Part shown: piece by piece, positions 1-6,604 of the stretch
How positions within the stretch are numbered: position 1 is the stretch's first letter
Layout of the letters: each line of letters opens with the position of its first letter
Source: Betaproteobacteria bacterium
GTDB lineage: Bacteria > Pseudomonadota > Gammaproteobacteria > Burkholderiales > Burkholderiaceae_C
Direction: 5' to 3'
Length of the DNA stretch: 11,217 nucleotides
Assembly (NCBI GenBank): GCA_009927195.1
Contig: RFNL01000330.1
Span: forward strand, 1-11,217
Position numbers and translations under genes: made by a program
The notes under the pieces: model-generated
Told to the model about the DNA's origin: nothing
The model's input: only the letters and a program-made list of their open reading frames with translations
Databases searched by the model: none

Positions 1-1
1 C

Positions 2-415
2 TTGTTGCGCAGCGTGGGCTTGGGTGGTTATGAGCGCCAATACCCCTGGCAGCTGTCGGGCGGCATGCAACAGCGCGCGAGCATTTGCCGCGCCCTGATC
101 CACGAACCCAAAATGCTCTTGCTCGATGAGCCCTTTGGTGCTTTGGATGCCTTTACCCGCGAAGAGCTGTGGTGCACCCTGCGCGACCTGTGGACCGAGC
201 GACGCTTCAATGTGATCTTGGTCACCCACGACCTGCGCGAGTCGGTGTTTTTGGCCGACACGGTGTATGTGATGAGCAAAAGCCCCGGCCGCTTTGTGGT
301 GCGCCGAGAAATTGATTTGCCGCGCCCGCGCGATTTGGAAATCACCTACACCCCGGCATTCACCGATATCGTGCACGACTTGCGCAGCCACATCGGCGCC
401 ATTCGCAAAACCTGA
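2..415 (+). CDS. ABC transporter ATP-binding protein, SsuB/TauB/NrtD-like, 5'-truncated by window edge
   Basis: This is the C-terminal 137 residues or so of an ABC ATPase that would energise the permease encoded just downstream. The visible part has the signature motif LSGGMQQR (about residues 18-25 of the visible protein), Walker B LLLDEP (39-44), the D-loop GALD (46-49) and the switch histidine in VTHD (H76). The Walker A motif and Q-loop lie upstream of the window. The pattern LLLDEPFGALD followed by FTRE is typical of ATPases that import nitrate, sulfonates, taurine or thiamin/pyrimidine precursors. The substrate cannot be read from the ATPase. The gene stops at TGA 413-415, 17 bp before the likely permease start, so the two are almost certainly cotranscribed. 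The apparent TTG start at position 2 is only the window edge. Confidence 0.93.
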   Translation: MLRSVGLGGYERQYPWQLSGGMQQRASICRALIHEPKMLLLDEPFGALDAFTREELWCTLRDLWTERRFNVILVTHDLRESVFLADTVYVMSKSPGRFVVRREIDLPRPRDLEITYTPAFTDIVHDLRSHIGAIRKT

Positions 416-432
416 GCCGCTTGGCAAGCCCC

Positions 433-1200
433 ATGAACCCAAAAACACTCGAACGCTGGTCGCCAATCATCCTGTTGGTGTTGACCTTGCTCATCTGGGA
501 GGGTCTGTGCCGGGCTTTCTCGGTGTCTGAATTTATTTTCCCCAGCCCATCGCGCATTGCCCAGCAAACGGTGGAGTTCTCCAGCGTCATCGCGGCCCAT
601 GCTTGGCGCACATATTGGGTCACCATGGCGGGTTTTGGCATTGCCATCGGTGTCGGTGTTTTGTTGGGCTTTGTGATTGGCAGCTCGCGCCTGGCCTATG
701 CCGCGGTTTACCCCTTGATGACCGCCTTCAATGCCCTGCCCAAGGCAGCTTTTGTCCCGATACTGGTGGTGTGGTTTGGCATTGGCATTGGTCCGGCCAT
801 CTTGACGGCTTTTCTGATCAGCTTTTTCCCCATCACGGTCAACATTGCCACCGGTTTGGCCACCCTGGAGCCGGAATTGGAAGATGTGTTGCGGGTGCTC
901 GGTGCCAAGCGTTGGGATGTTTTGGTCAAAGTGGGTTTGCCACGCTCCATGCCTTATTTTTTCGGCTCTCTCAAAGTGGCCATCACTTTGGCCTTTGTGG
1001 GGACCACGGTGTCGGAGATGACCGCTGCCAACGAAGGCATTGGCTATTTGCTGATTTCGGCGGGTTCGGCCATGCAAATGGGCTTGGCGTTCTCCGGTTT
1101 GGTGGTGGTGGGTGTGATGGCCATGGCCATGTACGAACTGTTCAGCTTCATTGAAAAGAACACCACGGCATGGGCGCACCGCAGTTCACAAAACACCTGA
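433..1200 (+). CDS. ABC transporter permease, SsuC/TauC/ThiX-like (BPD transport family)
   Basis: This is a 255-residue inner-membrane permease, a usual length for the family, with about six hydrophobic segments. The first is the run IILLVLTLLIWEGL near the N-terminus. The cytoplasmic EAA loop that docks the ATPase is recognisable as DVLRVLGAKRWDV followed by VGLPRSMPYF. The C-terminal part (GTTVSEMTAANEGIGYLL) is the conserved block of nitrate/sulfonate/taurine-type permeases. I chose ATG 433; an in-frame TTG at 421 would add four residues (M-A-S-P). Neither start has a convincing Shine-Dalgarno sequence, which fits translational coupling to the ATPase gene 17 bp upstream. No periplasmic binding protein gene is visible, so it must lie outside the window on the left or elsewhere. 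The substrate is undetermined: pyrimidine precursors, sulfonates and similar compounds are all possible. Confidence 0.93.
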   Translation: MNPKTLERWSPIILLVLTLLIWEGLCRAFSVSEFIFPSPSRIAQQTVEFSSVIAAHAWRTYWVTMAGFGIAIGVGVLLGFVIGSSRLAYAAVYPLMTAFNALPKAAFVPILVVWFGIGIGPAILTAFLISFFPITVNIATGLATLEPELEDVLRVLGAKRWDVLVKVGLPRSMPYFFGSLKVAITLAFVGTTVSEMTAANEGIGYLLISAGSAMQMGLAFSGLVVVGVMAMAMYELFSFIEKNTTAWAHRSSQNT

Positions 1201-1525
1201 ATATTTACAGTCTTGCCGGTTGTTGTTTGTCTTGCCTTTCAAAGCTTGCCTCATCCGAAAGCCATTGAGGGTTTTATGCCTGACCTTCCAATTTGGGCAC
1301 GCGCACATCATCAGGTCGTGTGCCGCACACCACATGCAAATGTTTGCGTTGTCAGCGCGGGCAAATCAGGGTGAACCCTTAATTATTCAACCCAGGTAAA
1401 AAAATAAACCCAACTTTGAGTGATTTACAAATTTTTTTAATTTACGATTTATTTTGCGAATATCATTGGATTGGTCCTTGGCAAACTATTACAGATTTGC
1501 CATTTCATAAACAGGATGCCAAACC
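1201..1525. other. Intergenic region, 325 bp, no gene seen
   Basis: No convincing coding sequence lies here: a short open frame that begins inside the permease gene and runs into the gap has no family resemblance. An imperfect inverted repeat occupies 1296-1303/1317-1324 (eight pairs including one G-T, 13-nt loop) without a T-tract, so it is not a standard terminator. From about 1391 to 1465 the sequence becomes distinctly AT-rich, with A- and T-runs, as expected of a promoter region for the downstream unit. No terminator for the permease operon was recognised. Confidence 0.6.
1424..1453 (+). promoter_or_regulatory. Candidate sigma-70 promoter for the small membrane protein / channel unit
   Basis: TTTACA at 1424-1429 matches the -35 consensus at five of six bases. 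TTTATT at 1448-1453 matches the -10 consensus at four of six. The spacer is 18 bp and lies in the AT-rich part of the gap. An alternative -10 is TATCAT at 1461-1466 (five of six), but it lacks a good -35. This is pattern matching only. Confidence 0.3.
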
Positions 1526-2122
1526 ATGAACCCCTCTCCAACGCACTCTGCTCCCCCTGTCTCCACCCAACCCACCCACAGCGATTGGTTGTTTTTGCTC
1601 TCTTGCGTGGTGGCTTTGATAGTTGTAGCTTTTTTGGGCAAACTGGCTTACGAAGAAGCCATGAAAACCGAAATTGCCAAACGCAACGGTGAAGCCGTTG
1701 TGAACTGGATGCAAGATGCCACCGCTGGTCGCTTCGAAGCCGACTTTGCCGTTCCCGCTTGTGCTGGAACGCCACCTGCACCCGCTGGCGAAACCCCCGC
1801 CATCGACAAACCCGCTGTGTCAGCGAATACATGGGGAGGCTGTTTAGATGCCATTTTGTTGCAATCCAACATGAAAACCTTGGACAACCCGTTTCACGAA
1901 GGTATGGCATTGGACTTTGCCCCCGCATGCAACCCCGAGGATCGCAGTTTGGCCGGCAATATTGTGATGGAAAAAATCACGGCCACGCCCCCAGGTTCGG
2001 CCATCCCCACCATCATCTCGCCGCTGACCCCGGAGGTTCCCATTGATCAAAAAATCCAGGTGCGCGTGTCCGTTTGTGACAAGGGCTCCTATGCGGTCAA
2101 AGTGGCCGAGTTTGAATTCTGA
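1526..2122 (+). CDS. Hypothetical single-span membrane protein with a cysteine-containing extracytoplasmic domain
   Basis: I do not recognise the family with certainty. The 198-residue product has a polar, proline-rich N-terminal tail (about residues 1-20), one hydrophobic segment (about 21-38, LFLLSCVVALIVVAFLG) and a soluble domain of about 160 residues. That domain has four cysteines (C79, C106, C135, C184) that could form disulfides if it is periplasmic. A single N-terminal membrane helix running straight into a charged helix (EEAMKTEIAKRN) is reminiscent of pilin-like or membrane-anchored accessory proteins, but no pilin cleavage motif is evident. ATG 1526 is preceded by AGGA at 1513-1516, about 9 nt away, which supports this start. 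The stop lies 8 bp before the double-sensor channel gene and overlaps that gene's ribosome binding site, so the two are almost certainly cotranscribed. A role as a channel-associated subunit is only an inference from position. Confidence 0.8.
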   Translation: MNPSPTHSAPPVSTQPTHSDWLFLLSCVVALIVVAFLGKLAYEEAMKTEIAKRNGEAVVNWMQDATAGRFEADFAVPACAGTPPAPAGETPAIDKPAVSANTWGGCLDAILLQSNMKTLDNPFHEGMALDFAPACNPEDRSLAGNIVMEKITATPPGSAIPTIISPLTPEVPIDQKIQVRVSVCDKGSYAVKVAEFEF

Positions 2123-2126
2123 GGTG
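2121..2126 (+). promoter_or_regulatory. Ribosome binding site of the double-sensor channel gene
   Basis: GAGGTG lies 4 nt before ATG 2131 and overlaps the TGA stop (2120-2122) of the upstream gene. This fixes the channel start and suggests translational coupling. Confidence 0.7.
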
Positions 2127-2130
2127 CATC

Positions 2131-3777
2131 ATGGAAGAACCCCGCAAAGCCATACAAATCTCTGACCTGGATGCCGCATCCTTGTTGGGTGCAGAGGTTG
2201 AGGCCGATATTTCCCCTGATTTGCCGCGCCGACAGTGGCTGTATGCCTGGCTGCTCGACCCCAATATTCCAGGCAACTACCAAAAAAGCATCGACAAATG
2301 GATTGCCATTTTGATTGTTGTCAACTTGTTCACGATGGTGCTTGAGCAGGTTCCCGCCATTTTTGAGCCCTATAAAAATTGGTTCCATGCCTTCGACGTG
2401 TTCTCCATCGCGGTCTTTGTGATCGAGTACCTGACACGTTTTTTCCTGGCACCCGAAGATGAAGAATTCAAAACCAAAGGCAGTCCGCGCTTGGCCTATG
2501 TGTTCAGTCCCTTTGCCATCATTGATCTGTTGGCCATCTTGCCCTTCTTCTTGCAAGCCATTGTGCCGGTGGACCTGCGCGCCCTGCGGTTCTTGCGGTT
2601 GCTGCGAATACTGAAGATTTTCCGCATCCTTTTGCCGGCTTGGTCAGAATTCAAAGATCTCAACCGAGAGCGCACTTTTCGGCAAAAAATCCACGCTTTG
2701 GTTTTCAACAGCCCCTATGGCGGCAATCTCAAAGACTTCTTTGATGTGTTTATTGGCGTATGGGTGTTGATATCTGTGATTGCGGTGGTACTGGAGTCGG
2801 TGGCTTCGGTCAGCTACCTCATCAACATCGAGTTTGTGATTTTGGACACGATTGCGGTGGCCGTTTTCACCATCGAATACATGATGCGGATTTATGCCTC
2901 GGTGGAAGAGCCGGCTCACCACAACCCGGTGTTTGGCCGCATCAAGCAAATCACCAATCCATCGACCTTCATCGATTTGCTGGCCATCCTGCCTTTCTTT
3001 TTGGAAGTATTCCTCCATCAAGTGCTGGACCTGCGCTTTTTGCGGGTGTTCCGTTTGGCGCGTTTGCTCAAACTCACCCGCGGTAGCGATGCCACCGCCA
3101 CCTTGTTCAAGGTCATCAAGCGTGAATGGCCGGTGATGAGCGCGGCTGCCTTCATCATGATCTTGCTCATCGTGCTGACCGCCAGCCTGGGCTATTTGTT
3201 CGAGCATGCCGCCCAACCGGATAAGTTTGAAAACATCCCCACTGCGATTTATTGGGCGGTGATCACCTTGGCCTCGGTCGGATATGGCGACATCTCACCC
3301 GTGACGCCAATTGGCCGTGCCATGACGGTGGTCATGGCTTTGTTGGGCATTGGCATTTTTGCCATCCCGGCCGGCTTATTGGCGTCTGCCTTCAGCGATC
3401 AGTTGCACAAAGAGCGAGATACCTTAAAAGCCGATATTTTGAAAATGCTCAAAGACGGTCAACTCGACGATGAAGAAATTGCCTTGTTGCGCTCTGAAGC
3501 CAAACGACTGCATTTGACTGTGGAAGAAATGAACCACATTCTTGAAGTGCTGAACCTTGAATTGGAAAATGCCCGTAACAGCCTTTTGCAATTACCCCCC
3601 AATGTGATTGCGCAAAACCTGCAGCATTCGATCGAGCATTACAAATACCTTCTCAGCCAGATTTCCCAATTGGGAATTTATGTCGATAAAGCGGCATTTT
3701 TGGAAAAAGCAAAGACAGATGACCGTCTGACCGCGAGCGAAATCGATATTTGGAATCGCATCAACGAAAGCCGTTGA
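2131..3777 (+). CDS. Voltage-gated K+ channel with two tandem voltage-sensor domains and one pore
   Basis: The 548-residue inner-membrane protein reads as VSD1-VSD2-pore-cytoplasmic tail. VSD1 spans about residues 54-168. S2 carries the charge-transfer motif FxxExxxR (F96, E99, R103), S3 has D132, and S4 has R150, R153, R156, R159, K162 and R165. A 35-residue linker with no pore leads to VSD2 (about 203-317), with F246/E249/R253, D282 and R302, R305, R308, R311, K314, R317. S5 (about 334-358), a pore helix and the canonical K+ filter SVGYGD (382-387) follow, then S6 with PAGLLAS (413-419). The tail holds a small acidic helical module (about 430-475, KDGQLDDEE) and a further 70 or so helical residues ending in ESR. 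The 11-residue S3 string IDLLAILPFFL occurs identically at 131-141 and 281-291, which points to internal duplication. Ordinary bacterial Kv channels have one sensor and are roughly 250-350 residues. K+ selectivity is well supported; the role of the extra sensor is unknown. Confidence 0.93.
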   Translation: MEEPRKAIQISDLDAASLLGAEVEADISPDLPRRQWLYAWLLDPNIPGNYQKSIDKWIAILIVVNLFTMVLEQVPAIFEPYKNWFHAFDVFSIAVFVIEYLTRFFLAPEDEEFKTKGSPRLAYVFSPFAIIDLLAILPFFLQAIVPVDLRALRFLRLLRILKIFRILLPAWSEFKDLNRERTFRQKIHALVFNSPYGGNLKDFFDVFIGVWVLISVIAVVLESVASVSYLINIEFVILDTIAVAVFTIEYMMRIYASVEEPAHHNPVFGRIKQITNPSTFIDLLAILPFFLEVFLHQVLDLRFLRVFRLARLLKLTRGSDATATLFKVIKREWPVMSAAAFIMILLIVLTASLGYLFEHAAQPDKFENIPTAIYWAVITLASVGYGDISPVTPIGRAMTVVMALLGIGIFAIPAGLLASAFSDQLHKERDTLKADILKMLKDGQLDDEEIALLRSEAKRLHLTVEEMNHILEVLNLELENARNSLLQLPPNVIAQNLQHSIEHYKYLLSQISQLGIYVDKAAFLEKAKTDDRLTASEIDIWNRINESR

Positions 3778-3791
3778 GCCACTCAATCTTT

Positions 3792-3818
3792 AACGCGCCC
3801 CCGTGGGGCGCGTTTTTT
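3792..3818 (+). terminator. Strong intrinsic terminator after the double-sensor channel gene
   Basis: A perfect 10-bp GC-rich stem (AACGCGCCCC at 3792-3801 with GGGGCGCGTT at 3805-3814) closes a 3-nt loop and runs into six T residues (3813-3818). It lies 15 bp after the channel stop codon. It ends only 18 bp before the GTG start of the next channel gene, so the two transcription units are packed very tightly. Confidence 0.92.
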
Positions 3819-3836
3819 ATCTCAACTTGACTTGAC

Positions 3837-4760
3837 GTGACAACATCTGACACACACCCGCCCAGTTTGCAGCGCACCGTCATGGAGGTGCTTGACGGTT
3901 CGCCCAAACATGCCATCAGCCGGTATGTGGAATGGCTGATCACCGTCGTGGTTTTGGTCAATTGCTCGGCCGTGATCCTGGACTCCATCCCGGAGGTGCA
4001 TGCTGACTACAAAGACTTTTTCCACGAACTGGAGTTTTGGAGTGTGATGTTTTTCACACTCGAATATGTGCTCAGGGTGTGGTCCCTGGGTGCCAAATTC
4101 GGGTCCACGGAAGGTGGCGCATGGAAGGGCAGAAGCGGTTACATCTTCAGCCCATTTGGATTGATTGACTTTTTTGCCACCATGCCGTTTTATTTGCATG
4201 TGTTCTTTCCGACCTTGGATTTGCGCATCTTGCGGGTTTTGCGCCTGCTGCGCATTCTCAAACTGTCCAAATACAACACGGCTTTGCAAGACCTGTTCAC
4301 CGCGGTTTATTCCGAACGCCGAGCCTTCGGTTCGGCGGCCTTCTTGCTGGTCATAGCCACCATTGTGTCAGCCTCGTTGATGCACTTTGCCGAAGGGCAT
4401 GAGCAACCCCAGCACTTTGGCTCCATTCCCCATTCGATCTACTGGGCCATCGTGACCATCACCGCTGGTTATGGCAATGTTGAGCCCGTCACCAAAGCCG
4501 GCGAAATCATCGCCTTGTTGACCGGGTTTTTAGGGGTGTGCATGGCCGCCATCATGACCGGTATTGTTGCTTCGGCCTTCTCCAACCAAATGGCCCGCAA
4601 AAAGGCCGCGTTCCAGAGCCAGTTGCGTCAAGTGCTGTCTGACGGTGTGGTGACCGAGGCAGAACGCGAAAGCTTGCGCCGCCTACAGCAACAATTCCGG
4701 TTGTCTGATGCCCAGGTTCAGGCCATGATCGACGAACAGAATGCGGAACGTGCATCATGA
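3837..4760 (+). CDS. Voltage-sensor ion channel with non-canonical filter TAGYGN
   Basis: This 307-residue, six-transmembrane channel subunit of the inner membrane has one voltage sensor. S1 lies at about 33-51 (D49). S2 carries FxxExxxR (F73, E76, R80), S3 has D111, and S4 has R130, R133, R136, R139, K142 and K145. S5 (about 164-186) and S6 (about 222-248) frame a pore loop whose filter reads T209-A-G-Y-G-N214. It differs from TVGYGD by V to A and D to N. The distance from the pore-helix tryptophan (W203) to the first filter glycine (G211) is 8 residues, against 9 in the upstream channel. K+ conduction is likely but not assured. The tail (about 263-299) has the acidic module LSDGVVTEAE. The GTG start at 3837 gives an N-terminus matching the downstream paralogue (LQR, then EVLDG). 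No Shine-Dalgarno is visible; ATG 3882 is the alternative. It overlaps the next gene by 4 bp. Confidence 0.9.
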   Translation: MTTSDTHPPSLQRTVMEVLDGSPKHAISRYVEWLITVVVLVNCSAVILDSIPEVHADYKDFFHELEFWSVMFFTLEYVLRVWSLGAKFGSTEGGAWKGRSGYIFSPFGLIDFFATMPFYLHVFFPTLDLRILRVLRLLRILKLSKYNTALQDLFTAVYSERRAFGSAAFLLVIATIVSASLMHFAEGHEQPQHFGSIPHSIYWAIVTITAGYGNVEPVTKAGEIIALLTGFLGVCMAAIMTGIVASAFSNQMARKKAAFQSQLRQVLSDGVVTEAERESLRRLQQQFRLSDAQVQAMIDEQNAERAS

Positions 4761-5701
4761 CCCAAACCACTGCACACCAATTGGGCCCTTTGGCGCGACT
4801 ACAGCGCCGTATCTATGAGGTTTTGGACGGGGCGGTGATGGACCGCACCAGCAAAGCCGTTGAAATTTTCATCGCCACATTGGTGGTGGCCAACGTGGTC
4901 GCCATTATTTTGGAATCGGTTCAATCCCTGCACGAAGAGTACGAGCAACTTTTCCATGTGTTCGATACCTTCAGTGTGGTGGTGTTTTCGCTGGAGTATG
5001 TGTTGCGGGTGTGGTCGTATGGCCGCAAATACCTGGGCAGCGAGCCTGGCTTGGCCTGGAAAGGTCGAAAAGAATATTTGTTCAGTGTATTTGGCTTGGT
5101 CGACTTTTTCAGCACCGTGCCTTTTTACCTCCAACTGATCATGCCGGGCGCTGATTTGCGGGTGCTGCGCATGTTTCGCCTGTTGCGCATCTTCAAACTC
5201 TCGCGCTACAACAGTGCCATGGAAGACATGTTTGAGGCGATCAAATCCGAACGCGACTCCTTTTCCTCTGCCCTGTTTTTGCTGCTCATCAGTTGTTTGC
5301 TCTTTTCATCTTTGATCTACATCATTGAAGGCCATGACCAGCCGGAGGTTTTCCCATCCATTCCTGCCGCCATGCATTGGTTTGTGCTGACCATCATCTC
5401 AGGTTGGGGCAATGTGGATCCTGTCACTTACTTCGGAGTCGCCTTGGTGGTGGTGACGCAAATTTTGGCCATTGCCCTGGCCGCCATCCTGACGGGCGTG
5501 GTGGCAACGGCCTACACCTCACAAGTTCAGCGGCGCGAATCTCTCTATGAGATGGAAGTGCGTGAGGTACTTTCTGATGGCGTGGTCACTGAAGAAGAAA
5601 AGCAAAAACTTAAAACGCTTCAGACCAAGTTTGGCATGTCCAACGAACAGGTGGAAGCCATTGCACGGCAAGTCGAGGCGGAGAAAAAAGACAGCCGATG
5701 A
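4757..5701 (+). CDS. Voltage-sensor ion channel with divergent filter ISGWGN
   Basis: This 314-residue, six-transmembrane channel subunit is clearly paralogous to the preceding gene. Shared blocks include EYVLRVWS, PFYL, LRLLRI or RLLRIFKLS, EGH.QP and LSDGVVTE. The sensor is intact: F77/E80/R84 in S2, D116 in S3, and R135, R138, R141, R144, K147 and R150 in S4. The filter reads I214-S-G-W-G-N219, so the usual V, Y and D of TVGYGD are S, W and N. W208 to G216 is 8 residues, one shorter than in canonical K+ channels and the same as in its neighbour. Ion selectivity is therefore uncertain. The tail (about 267-303) repeats the acidic helical module (LSDGVVTEEE). ATG 4757 overlaps the upstream TGA (ATGA), with CGGA 9 nt upstream. 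Such coupling suggests that the two subunits are made in matched amounts and may form heteromers. Confidence 0.9.
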   Translation: MTQTTAHQLGPLARLQRRIYEVLDGAVMDRTSKAVEIFIATLVVANVVAIILESVQSLHEEYEQLFHVFDTFSVVVFSLEYVLRVWSYGRKYLGSEPGLAWKGRKEYLFSVFGLVDFFSTVPFYLQLIMPGADLRVLRMFRLLRIFKLSRYNSAMEDMFEAIKSERDSFSSALFLLLISCLLFSSLIYIIEGHDQPEVFPSIPAAMHWFVLTIISGWGNVDPVTYFGVALVVVTQILAIALAAILTGVVATAYTSQVQRRESLYEMEVREVLSDGVVTEEEKQKLKTLQTKFGMSNEQVEAIARQVEAEKKDSR

Positions 5702-5746
5702 ACGGCTTGATGGCAGGTCCAGAATCTGCGTCACAATGCCGAGGAC

Positions 5747-6604
5747 ATGTGCGCTGACAAGCCCTCCACTGCCAGCCACTGGCCTGCCCAGCTGAAGCTG
5801 CACTACAGCCCTTCATTTCAGCGCACGGTCGTTCGCCACCAGCATGCAGGCCCACTGCGCTTGCTCAAAAGCCTGTACCCAGAAGGCGATACGGTATGTC
5901 ACAACATCTTGGTCCACCCGCCCAGTGGCCTGGTGGGGGGCGATAGCTTGGACATCCAAATCCAGGTCGATGCAGGTGCCCATGCGCTGATCACCACACC
6001 GGGGGCAACACGTTATTACCGCAGCGAGCAAGGCTTGGCCCAACAAAAAACCCATGTCCGCTTGGCCCCTGGTGCCAGGTTTGAATGGCTTCCTTTGGAG
6101 AGCATTGCCTACAGCGGATGCCAGGCCTTGAACCAATGGATTTGCGAGCTTTCACCCAACAGCGCTGTCATGGCCTGGGACATGCTGGCCTTGGGCCTGC
6201 CGCACGCCCACCTGCCCTTTGAACAAGGTGTTTTTTCGCAACACTTGGAAATTTCAGGCATGTGGTTGGAACGCGCCCGCATCGCTGCGTCGGATGATCG
6301 GATGCTCAATAGTGCGCTGGGCTTGGCCCAACAGCGTTGCATGGGAACATTGGTGATGGCCCAGGGCGGTATGTGGGACGAAGGGCAAAGGCAAATGGCG
6401 CTGAATGTGGCGCGACAGTGGTGTGAGGCCAGCCCTTTGAAGGAATGGTCAGGTGTCACCTCACCAGACCCGAGGATGGTGGTGTTGCGCGTTTTAGCGC
6501 CCCAGGTTGAGGTTGTTTTTGATTTGCTCCAGCAAGTATGGCTGGCTTGGCGTGCTGACATATGGCGCATGCCCACGGCGCCTGCACGCATTTGGGCCAT
6601 GTGA
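5747..6604 (+). CDS. ureD: Urease accessory protein UreD (UreH), nickel-insertion chaperone
   Basis: UreD is the cytoplasmic scaffold that binds the urease apoenzyme and recruits UreF and UreG so that nickel can be inserted into the active site. The 285-residue length is normal. Family motifs are clear: GPLRLLKSLYPEG (35-47), CH (51-52), HPPSGLVGGD (57-66) and TPGATRYYRS (84-93). ATG 5747 is the only reasonable start, because an in-frame stop lies at 5708-5710. GAGGA sits directly before the ATG, too close for ideal initiation. The gene begins 45 bp after the last channel gene on the same strand and could be read through from it. It converges with urtE, leaving 37 bp between the stops. No urease structural gene (ureABC) or ureEFG is present in the window. 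In many relatives ureD directly follows urtE on the same strand, so its orientation here is unusual. Confidence 0.94.
   Translation: MCADKPSTASHWPAQLKLHYSPSFQRTVVRHQHAGPLRLLKSLYPEGDTVCHNILVHPPSGLVGGDSLDIQIQVDAGAHALITTPGATRYYRSEQGLAQQKTHVRLAPGARFEWLPLESIAYSGCQALNQWICELSPNSAVMAWDMLALGLPHAHLPFEQGVFSQHLEISGMWLERARIAASDDRMLNSALGLAQQRCMGTLVMAQGGMWDEGQRQMALNVARQWCEASPLKEWSGVTSPDPRMVVLRVLAPQVEVVFDLLQQVWLAWRADIWRMPTAPARIWAM

Noticed and set aside
346..1179. Long open frame of 277 codons on the minus strand opposite the permease gene
   Set aside because: It lies entirely antisense to a well-recognised permease, is rich in His, Gln and Arg as expected of a shadow frame, and shows no family motif.
1151..1399. 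Short open frame starting within the permease gene and covering the intergenic gap
   Set aside because: It has no ribosome site, overlaps the permease and gives a product with no recognisable features.
3430..3480. Calcium-binding EF-hand in the channel tail
   Set aside because: Positions 1 and 3 of the loop are not acidic (K and L), so a canonical calcium-binding loop is not supported; kept only as a helical module of unknown role.
3792..3818. Inverted repeat considered as a mobile-element end or attachment site
   Set aside because: A stem followed by a T-run right after a stop codon is fully explained as an intrinsic terminator, and no transposase or target duplication is present.
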